Assembly: GCF_900095885.1 (NCBI RefSeq)
Contig: NZ_LT615367.1
Span: 1 to 64,000, forward strand
From: Dickeya aquatica
GTDB lineage: Bacteria > Pseudomonadota > Gammaproteobacteria > Enterobacterales > Enterobacteriaceae
Direction: 5' to 3'
Length of the DNA: 64,000 nt
Below are positions 58,314 to 64,000 of this stretch, piece after piece. Position 1 is the first letter of the stretch. Each line of letters begins with the position of its first letter. A model generated the notes under the pieces. That model ran no database searches. It saw only the letters and a list, made by a program, of their open reading frames with translations, and was not told the DNA's origin. The translations under genes and the position numbers were made by a program.

Positions 58314-58568
58314 ATGAATATCATCAGGCTGGTTTGCGGTGTGCTGCTGTTGGCTGTGTCGTGGTCAGGGCACACTATCGCACCGTATCCGGCATCAGAC
58401 GGCCATACGTTTAGCGCTGCACAACAAGCGGAGATCCGCCGTATTGTGATGGAGTATTTGCTAATGCACCCCGAGGTGATTCAGGCAGCCCGCCCGATGC
58501 CCGCCGAAACGGGGTGCCTGCCTGCATCGTCAATACCTGTTAACGGCGAACATGCGGGCCAGCCCTGA
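58314..58568 (+). CDS. Small exported protein resembling an isolated ScsC N-terminal domain
   Basis: 84 residues. Strong ribosome site GGAGGAGG directly before the ATG at 58314. A signal peptide covers about residues 1-22 (LVCGVLLLAVSWSGHTIA). The mature part carries FSAAQQAEIRRIVMEYLLMH followed by PEVI, which resembles the N-terminal trimerisation helix of ScsC/DsbA-like disulfide isomerases. The thioredoxin domain that normally follows is absent; the remaining 25 residues hold one Cys and end GEHAGQP. Either a degraded remnant or a free-standing small periplasmic protein. Confidence 0.6.
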   Translation: MNIIRLVCGVLLLAVSWSGHTIAPYPASDGHTFSAAQQAEIRRIVMEYLLMHPEVIQAARPMPAETGCLPASSIPVNGEHAGQP

Positions 58569-58720
58569 TGCTGGTATGACATGTTAATCATATTTTTTGA
58601 AAGATGAGAGCAAATAAACCCGGTTTTAACGCCGAGTCAACCGGTCTATTATCACTTCCATCGAAAGCGAACGCGCTTTCAGTAAAGAAAAAACCAAATT
58701 CAACGTGAAGGATATTGACC

Positions 58721-58972
58721 ATGAAAGCTATCAAAAATATTGTTGCAGTTATCGCTCTGGCTAGCGTTTCTTTTGGCACACTGGCGGCAACCGAAGTGCA
58801 GCAGTCTGCCCGTGAGCGCATTGGCACCGTCAGCGCTAGCGCGAATACGCTGGATGGTTTGCAGGCCAGCTTGTCTGAAAAAGCGACGGCAGCGGGTGCC
58901 AAATCATTTCGTATCATCTCTGCCACCGGCAACGACAACCAACTGCGTGGCGTCGCTGAAATCTATAACTGA
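58721..58972 (+). CDS. YhcN/BhsA-family small periplasmic stress protein (DUF1471)
   Basis: 83 residues. Signal peptide to about residue 22 (SVSFGTLAATE). The mature DUF1471 domain has RERIGTVSASANTLDGL and ASLSEKATAAGAKSFRIISA, ending LRGVAEIYN, the usual YhcN/BhsA/McbA layout. Family members respond to acid, peroxide or metal stress and affect biofilm. ATG 58721 has GAAGGA at good spacing; a TTG six bases earlier is less likely. Enterobacteria carry several paralogues, so no specific symbol is given. Confidence 0.88.
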   Translation: MKAIKNIVAVIALASVSFGTLAATEVQQSARERIGTVSASANTLDGLQASLSEKATAAGAKSFRIISATGNDNQLRGVAEIYN

Positions 58973-59012
58973 TAATACGCGTATTAAGCCCGCGTGATAT
59001 TGAGCAACAATG

Positions 59013-59039
59013 GCCGCCTCAGGGCGGCTTTGTTATTTT
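59013..59039 (+). terminator. Terminator of the YhcN-family gene
   Basis: GCCGCC-TCAG-GGCGGC stem followed by TTTGTTATTTT, 40 bases after the stop. Confidence 0.85.
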
Positions 59040-59069
59040 GGTACAAGCGTACTGACGTCGAACCGACGG

Positions 59070-59702
59070 TTATACCGCAAGCCATGCTTTAAGGATATTC
59101 ACCAGCACCGGAGCATAAGGCTCCAGCCTGCCATTTTGGGGCGTGCTGAGATCGTTAATGATTTCTGCGAGCAAATCATCATCTTCCAGCCCGTCGTTAG
59201 GGGCGATACCGTTAGCCAGGAGCAGGCAGTGAATGGCTTGCTTACGTATCTCAATCAGCTTTTTGTTCTGTGTTTCATGCTCACCCAGGTTTAGTACCTT
59301 GATGGCCTCCTGCGCACGCTCTGTCCTGCCTTCGACGCGCCCGCTAATCATAAATTGCAATTCCGTTTCGCATTCCGCCATGAGTGGGGTAAGTGAAAAC
59401 GGTTGTGAACCGTGGGCGGCGTCGCACTGATTTGGCGTGGTACAACTGGCGACGATGTTGGTGAAATCGAGACTACGTTGAGGAGCCTCGTTTCTTGCCT
59501 GAACATGCTCATTCATGGTGTCGCTGTTATCACCACTGATCGGTTTGCAGCAGTAGGCGCACAAGTAAAACTGTTCTTTGGCACAGACATCGCGGATGTC
59601 CTGCCGTTCGGTTTCCGTCAAATTGTCATAGCGGCCTGTGGGGTTGGCGCGTTTCCAGTCTGTCAGACTGGCAGGCTCCGTACCTTTAGTGATTTTTCTC
59701 AC
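59070..59702 (-). CDS. HNH endonuclease, retron/Septu PtuB-type (TIGR02646-like)
   Basis: 210 residues. The N-terminus RKITKGTEPASLTDWK is characteristic of the retron-associated HNH family. The nuclease core has CAYC (Cys48, Cys51), NEHVQARN (His66) and a further SCTTPNQCDAAH segment that can complete a zinc site. It starts with GTG at 59702 and overlaps the ATPase gene by 17 bp, so the pair is translationally coupled. Homologues are effectors of Septu (PtuB) and of retron Ec78-type defence. No reverse transcriptase or msr-msd RNA is nearby. Likely a DNA or RNA nuclease released or activated on phage infection (inference). Confidence 0.85.
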   Translation of the reverse strand: MRKITKGTEPASLTDWKRANPTGRYDNLTETERQDIRDVCAKEQFYLCAYCCKPISGDNSDTMNEHVQARNEAPQRSLDFTNIVASCTTPNQCDAAHGSQPFSLTPLMAECETELQFMISGRVEGRTERAQEAIKVLNLGEHETQNKKLIEIRKQAIHCLLLANGIAPNDGLEDDDLLAEIINDLSTPQNGRLEPYAPVLVNILKAWLAV

Positions 59703-61125
59703 CGCGTAACTCCTGTTTGCGCAGTAATAAGCGGGCTTTGGTCAGTTCCAGATTGCTGGCGGGCAACTCGGCGGTTAGTTCTTCCAGCAACGTTTTGGCT
59801 TGTGTTAATTGCTGGTGCTGAATCATGTCTAGCAGATCACCTAATTTTTTCGCGATTTGCGCGTTACGGATATGTGTATCCATCACCTCCAGCAACACGC
59901 TATTGGCATCCTGACCATACTGAGAGGGCACAACGGTCAGTTCGCCGTTATCCAGCGAATACACCAACACATCCTTGCAATCGCTGATCACCAGCGGCGA
60001 ATGGGTGGTCAAAATAAACTGACAATTTGGGAAGGTGGTGGTGAGCCGTTCGATAATGCTGCGCTGCCACGACGGGTGCAGGTGCATATCCACTTCATCA
60101 ATCAGTACAATGCCTTGCCCGTGCAGCGGATTATCCAGTGCCGGGTTCATTATCGCTAAACGACGCGCAATATCGCCCACCAATGCCATCAGTGATTTTT
60201 CGCCCTGCGACAGTTGTAGCACGTTAAGCGGTTTACCCGCTTTGCTGATGGACATATGCAAGCGGGGTTTGCGGCGTACTCTTAAATTAGAAAAGTCCGG
60301 CATAAAGCGGTAAATCGCCTGTCTGACGGCATCAAGCTGTGGATCTTTATTCGATTTTTCGGATTGTTTTAATTTTGATAACGCTGTTTTTAATTTAGCT
60401 ATTTCGTCTTTGAAATCGACATTTTTATTTTTCTCAGGGTCGAGCGTTTGGGTAATAAATTGTTCTGGATTGTTGTCGAGTATATTGGAAAGAGTATCGA
60501 CCAGGGATGGCGTTGCCTCGTTCTCCATATCTTCCCGTTCACGAAACCATTCGAAAAAACGCCGGAAATCCACCCCTTGCCTGAGCGAATTATCATATCC
60601 ATTCACTTGCTGGAAACGGTGCTTACCTTTTATTTTTAGCGGAATATCCAGCACGCTGCGCTCGACCGGATAAAAGGCGATTAACGGCAGGCTGCTTTTT
60701 TCATTTTGTGTTAATGCCGTGCGGTATTCGTCTGCCAGCCTGGAAACGTCATTAAACTGGCTGGTAAATTGCCCTTTTTTGCCCCGCCGGGATTTTGCTA
60801 ATAACCAGCGGTATTCGACGTTGTTGTCGGCCGCGTTATTTTGCGGGTGAACCGCTTGCACAATGACCTCACTGGCGGCGGATGTCTGGCCGTTGGTGAT
60901 GTCATCTTCGCTGATGGCGCTACCATTGCCTTTGTCGCTGCGTACCCGGGCGACCAGCCAACTGAGCGAGGTCGCCAGCGCCTGCAAAATGGAGGTTTTC
61001 CCGGCACCGTTATTGCCGACCAGCACCGTTACATTGGAAGGATAATCAGCCGTTGGCGCGATGAGCGCGTCGAGAGAGGTAAAGCGCCCGACATTGTGCA
61101 ACCTGAGTTGCTTTATTTTCATCAT
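59686..61125 (-). CDS. SMC/ABC-like AAA ATPase, Septu PtuA-type
   Basis: 479 residues from the ATG at 61125. Walker A VLVGNNGAGKTS (near residue 40), ABC-signature-like LQLSQGEKSLMAL (near 307), Walker B GIVLIDEVDMHLHPSW (near 342) and H-loop LTTHSPLVIS. A Lys-rich coiled insertion sits between (about 240-285: KNVDFKDEIAKLK, KLKQSEKSNK), with lower GC than the rest. This is the RecF/OLD-like ATPase layout of PtuA. Two adjacent ATGs (61125, 61122) both fit the AAGGA site. Located 94 bp after yhiN on the same strand, with a hairpin between; the HNH gene overlaps its end. Confidence 0.87.
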   Translation of the reverse strand: MMKIKQLRLHNVGRFTSLDALIAPTADYPSNVTVLVGNNGAGKTSILQALATSLSWLVARVRSDKGNGSAISEDDITNGQTSAASEVIVQAVHPQNNAADNNVEYRWLLAKSRRGKKGQFTSQFNDVSRLADEYRTALTQNEKSSLPLIAFYPVERSVLDIPLKIKGKHRFQQVNGYDNSLRQGVDFRRFFEWFREREDMENEATPSLVDTLSNILDNNPEQFITQTLDPEKNKNVDFKDEIAKLKTALSKLKQSEKSNKDPQLDAVRQAIYRFMPDFSNLRVRRKPRLHMSISKAGKPLNVLQLSQGEKSLMALVGDIARRLAIMNPALDNPLHGQGIVLIDEVDMHLHPSWQRSIIERLTTTFPNCQFILTTHSPLVISDCKDVLVYSLDNGELTVVPSQYGQDANSVLLEVMDTHIRNAQIAKKLGDLLDMIQHQQLTQAKTLLEELTAELPASNLELTKARLLLRKQELRGEKNH

Positions 61126-61175
61126 CCGTTCCTTAATCAGACGTTGAGCCGCCTGCGCAGTGTACAAATCTTCTG

Positions 61176-61207
61176 GCAATGATTCATCCCTTTCCGGGAT
61201 TCATTGC
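61176..61207 (-). terminator. Bulged hairpin between yhiN and the ATPase gene
   Basis: GGCAATGA...ATCCC pairs with GGGAT...TCATTGC around a 5-base loop, with a 3-base bulge. No T tract follows on the minus strand, so it could be a weak terminator of yhiN or a structured leader of the defence pair. Confidence 0.4.
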
Positions 61208-61219
61208 GGGGAGCAAGTT

Positions 61220-62404
61220 TTACCCCAGCGCCTGCGCGCAGGCCCAGGCAGAGCTCCAGGCCCACTGGAAGTTATAGCCGCCCAGCCAGCCGGTGACATC
61301 CATAACCTCGCCAATAAAATAGAGCCCCGGCACGTTGCGCGCCTCCATGGTTTTGGAAGACAGCTCATGCGTATCCACGCCGCCCAGCGTCACCTCGGCG
61401 GTGCGATAGCCTTCGGTGCCGTTAGGTTGCACTCGCCACTGTTGCAGTGTGGTTTCCACCCCGGCCTGCTGTGATGGGCTGAGTTGTTTTAACGTCACCT
61501 CCGGTAATTGTCCCAGTGTTTGCAGACATTCCACCAGCCGTTTGGGCAGCCACTGCGCCAGCGTGTTTTTCAGGCTTTGGTTCGGGTGCGCCTGACGTTC
61601 AGTGTTTAAGGATGCGCTGAGATCAAGGTGGGGAAGCAGGTTGATGCTGACGAACTCGCCCGGCTGCCAGTAGCTTGAGATTTGTAAAATAGCCGGGCCG
61701 GATAACCCACGATGGGTAAACAGGATGTTTTCCCGAAAGAGGGTGCCATCATCTGTGCTGACCACCGCCGGAACAGAAACGCCGGAAAGGGTTTGTAATT
61801 GCTCGAGCAGCGGCTTGTGTAGCGTAAATGGCACCAGCGCGGCGCGGGTTGGCAACACGTTGAGGCCGAACTGTGTCGCCAGTTGATAGCCAAACGGTGT
61901 GGCTCCGAGTCCGGGCATCGACAAACCGCCGGTTGCTACCACCAATGCCGGTGCCTGCATCACGCCCTGAGCGAGGGTTATCTGAAACTGGTCTGTTTTT
62001 TCTACCGAGATGACCTCGCTGCGTAAGCGCAGTTTGACGTTGCCTGCATCGCATTCTTTCAGCAGCATATCGACGATTTGCTGGGCGGAGTCATCACAGA
62101 ACAGCTGGCCGAGGGTTTTTTCGTGCCAGGCGATACCGTGGCGATTGACCAGACTGATGAAGTCCCACTGGGTATAGCGGGCGAGGGCGGATTTGCAAAA
62201 ATGCGGGTTATGCGACAGGTAGGCCGCAGGCTCGGTGTGCAGGTTGGTGAAATTACAGCGCCCGCCGCCAGACATCAGGATTTTGCGGCCTGGTTTTTTG
62301 CCGTTATCGACCAAGGCGACCCGGAGCCCTTGCTGGCCTGCCTGCGCGGCACAAAATAGCCCGGCGGCTCCGGCTCCGATTACGATAACGTCAAATTGTT
62401 CCAC
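61220..62404 (-). CDS. yhiN: HI0933-family flavoprotein YhiN
   Basis: 394 residues (E. coli 400). NAD(P)/FAD-dependent oxidoreductase fold: FAD-binding VIGAGAAGLFCAAQAG (about residues 8-23), then KKPGRKILMSGGGRCNFTNL, the signature of the HI0933/BaiN family, and a C-terminal second FAD motif GEVMDVTGWLGGYNFQWAWS. The physiological substrate is unknown. It starts with GTG at 62404, preceded by GGGGAGA. Divergent from pitA, as in E. coli. Confidence 0.94.
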   Translation of the reverse strand: MEQFDVIVIGAGAAGLFCAAQAGQQGLRVALVDNGKKPGRKILMSGGGRCNFTNLHTEPAAYLSHNPHFCKSALARYTQWDFISLVNRHGIAWHEKTLGQLFCDDSAQQIVDMLLKECDAGNVKLRLRSEVISVEKTDQFQITLAQGVMQAPALVVATGGLSMPGLGATPFGYQLATQFGLNVLPTRAALVPFTLHKPLLEQLQTLSGVSVPAVVSTDDGTLFRENILFTHRGLSGPAILQISSYWQPGEFVSINLLPHLDLSASLNTERQAHPNQSLKNTLAQWLPKRLVECLQTLGQLPEVTLKQLSPSQQAGVETTLQQWRVQPNGTEGYRTAEVTLGGVDTHELSSKTMEARNVPGLYFIGEVMDVTGWLGGYNFQWAWSSAWACAQALG

Positions 62405-62820
62405 ATCACTCTCCCCTGGGTGTTATCGCGCAATCACTCTTGCGATGCTATCAGTCACGTTGGCTATGTTATCAGCCATACAGGTATTTATGGTTATCTT
62501 GCTGCCCACTGAGCGAACAGTACCGCAGCGGGCGGCCGATTATAGCCTGCTCATTCGGCAAGTGGCAGGTGGGACGTCGCCTCTTACTGGCGCGACCTGA
62601 CGCTCTTTGCCGGATTCGGCGGTGGGTTTCGCGCAGGCGGTGGATTTATTAGAGAGTTCGCTGATTGAAAACAATAATGTGTTGATTTTCATTAACTAAA
62701 TGGTTTTCCGGCGCTAAATTGGCGTAAATTAAGTCAAAAAAAAGTCATATTTTGCTTTTCCCGTTTCAGCTTGTCGCCGATAATGCGCCGCGTTCATGAC
62801 CACTACATGGCCTAACACTT
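62405..62820. other. yhiN-pitA divergent intergenic region
   Basis: About 416 bp without a convincing gene. The part near pitA is AT-rich (62680-62760) and probably holds its promoter. Small overlapping frames here are not supported by ribosome sites or homology. Confidence 0.55.
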
Positions 62821-64000
62821 ATGCTACATTTATTTGCCGGGCTTGATTTCCACACCGGTCTGATGCTGGTACTTGCCCTGCTTTTCGTTCTGTTCTATGA
62901 AGCCATTAATGGCTTTCACGATACCGCCAACGCGGTAGCCACCGTTATTTATACCCGTGCGATGCGTGCCCAACTGGCGGTTGTCATGGCGGGGGTATTT
63001 AATTTTCTCGGTGTGCTGCTGGGGGGCAGTGTCGCTTATGCCATCGTACACTTGTTGCCGACCGACCTGCTGCTGAATGTCAGTTCAGCTCACGGGCTGG
63101 CAATGGTGTTTTCCATGCTGCTGGCGGCAATTATCTGGAACCTGGGCACCTGGTATTTCGGCTTACCGGCTTCCAGTTCCCATACCTTGATTGGTTCGAT
63201 TATCGGTATTGGTCTTACCAATGCGCTGATGACCCATACCTCGGTGGTGGATGCGCTTAATCTGCCCAAAGTTATCAGTATTTTTCTCTCGCTGCTGGTG
63301 TCTCCTGTGGTTGGGATGATCATGGCCGGGCTGGCGGTGTATTTGCTGCGCCGTTACTGGAGCGGCAATAAAAAACGCCAGCGCGTGCACCTGACGCCTG
63401 CTGAACGTGAAAAGCAGGACGGCAAACGCAAGCCGCCTTTCTGGACACGTACTGCGCTGATCCTCTCGGCGGTGGGGGTGAGCTTCTCTCACGGCGCTAA
63501 CGACGGCCAGAAGGGAATTGGCCTCATCATGCTGGTGTTGATTGGTGTCGCGCCTGCCGGGTTTATGCTCAACATGAATGCTTCTGGCTATGATATTAGC
63601 CGCACGCGTGATGCCGTGGTCAATTTGCAGACATATTATCAATCCCATAGTGCTTCGCTGGCGCATGTGATTGATTTGTCTCAGCCGACCATTCCTGCCC
63701 CGGAAGCGGTGATCCCGTCTACCGGGAATAAGCCGGATTTCCACTGCGATACCTCACGCGCGATGATAGCGATCGACAGGGCCTTGGTGTTGTTAAACAA
63801 CGTTAAACACTATGAGGAACTGCCCGCGGACGATCGCGCCCGGGCTCGCCGGTTGCTGATGTGCATTTCCGATACGCTGGATAAAGTGGCGAAGCTGCCA
63901 GAAACGTCGGCAGATGACAAACGCCTGCTGAATAACTTGCGCAGCGATCTGCTCTATACCGTGGAGTACGCGCCGATTTGGATTATTGTGGCGGTGGCGC
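62821..64000 (+). CDS. pitA: Low-affinity inorganic phosphate transporter PitA (5' part, runs off the window)
   Basis: The first 393 codons are in frame from the ATG at 62821 to the window end with no stop. Starts [20 protein letters not shown]; contains the PiT signatures [20 protein letters not shown] (about residues 26-45) and [18 protein letters not shown] (about 219-236), plus [13 protein letters not shown]. It is an H+-coupled symporter of metal-phosphate. The hydrophilic loop around residues 265-345 differs most from E. coli. One residue is missing in the LGGS/LGGLS segment near residue 62, without frame change. Confidence 0.97.
   Translation, partial: MLHLFAGLDFHTGLMLVLALLFVLFYEAINGFHDTANAVATVIYTRAMRAQLAVVMAGVFNFLGVLLGGSVAYAIVHLLPTDLLLNVSSAHGLAMVFSMLLAAIIWNLGTWYFGLPASSSHTLIGSIIGIGLTNALMTHTSVVDALNLPKVISIFLSLLVSPVVGMIMAGLAVYLLRRYWSGNKKRQRVHLTPAEREKQDGKRKPPFWTRTALILSAVGVSFSHGANDGQKGIGLIMLVLIGVAPAGFMLNMNASGYDISRTRDAVVNLQTYYQSHSASLAHVIDLSQPTIPAPEAVIPSTGNKPDFHCDTSRAMIAIDRALVLLNNVKHYEELPADDRARARRLLMCISDTLDKVAKLPETSADDKRLLNNLRSDLLYTVEYAPIWIIVAVA

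Noticed and set aside
58973..61219. Retron msr-msd or reverse transcriptase next to the HNH/ATPase pair
   Set aside because: No reverse-transcriptase motif (YADD-type) in any frame and no long inverted a1/a2 repeats were seen around the pair.

Overview
This window is chromosomal DNA of an enterobacterium. Most proteins align along nearly their full length with Escherichia coli products, and 16S rRNA, gene order and plant-associate features suggest a soft-rot Pectobacteriaceae member (Dickeya/Musicola/Pectobacterium/Lonsdalea type). The genus is inference. The left edge touches the replication origin: a DnaA box lies just outside mioC, so the whole window is origin-proximal.

Layout. 1-6320: mioC, asnC, viaA-ravA, kup. 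6386-12334: the complete ribose operon rbsDACBKR behind an RbsR-type palindrome. 12335-17870: an rRNA operon (16S, tRNA-Glu, 23S, 5S) with tandem promoters and a terminator. Its left neighbour is the E. coli rrnC flank (rbsR) and its right neighbour is the E. coli rrnA flank (mobB). 18019-28037: mobAB, yihD, srkA-dsbA, polA, Spot 42 RNA, engB, yihI, a small membrane ORF, hemN, yshB. 28182-32520: the nitrogen regulation locus glnA-glnL-glnG with a sigma-54 promoter and NtrC sites. 32663-40133: typA, yihX-dtd-fabY, yicH, xanP. 40207-41321: an AT-rich islet with a broken C39-peptidase-like gene and an unknown ORF, where E. coli has gltS. 41322-47200: recG, trmH, spoT, rpoZ, gmk. 47482-51349: ligB, eptB, tRNA-Pro(CGG).

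The right part (51.4-61.1 kb) is accessory. It holds a three-gene operon (haem-oxygenase-fold protein, atypical SDR, exported TPR protein) divergent from an MFS transporter. It also holds an AppA-type phytase/acid phosphatase, a membrane zinc-ribbon protein, an orphan ScsC-N-terminal-like secreted peptide, a YhcN-family stress protein, and an overlapping AAA ATPase/HNH nuclease pair of Septu (PtuAB)/retron-effector type without a reverse transcriptase. The core resumes with yhiN and the 5' part of pitA.

The best candidates for something little described are the HDO-SDR-TPR-MFS cluster and the HNH/ATPase pair. The second belongs to a known defence family; the function of the first cannot be read from sequence.
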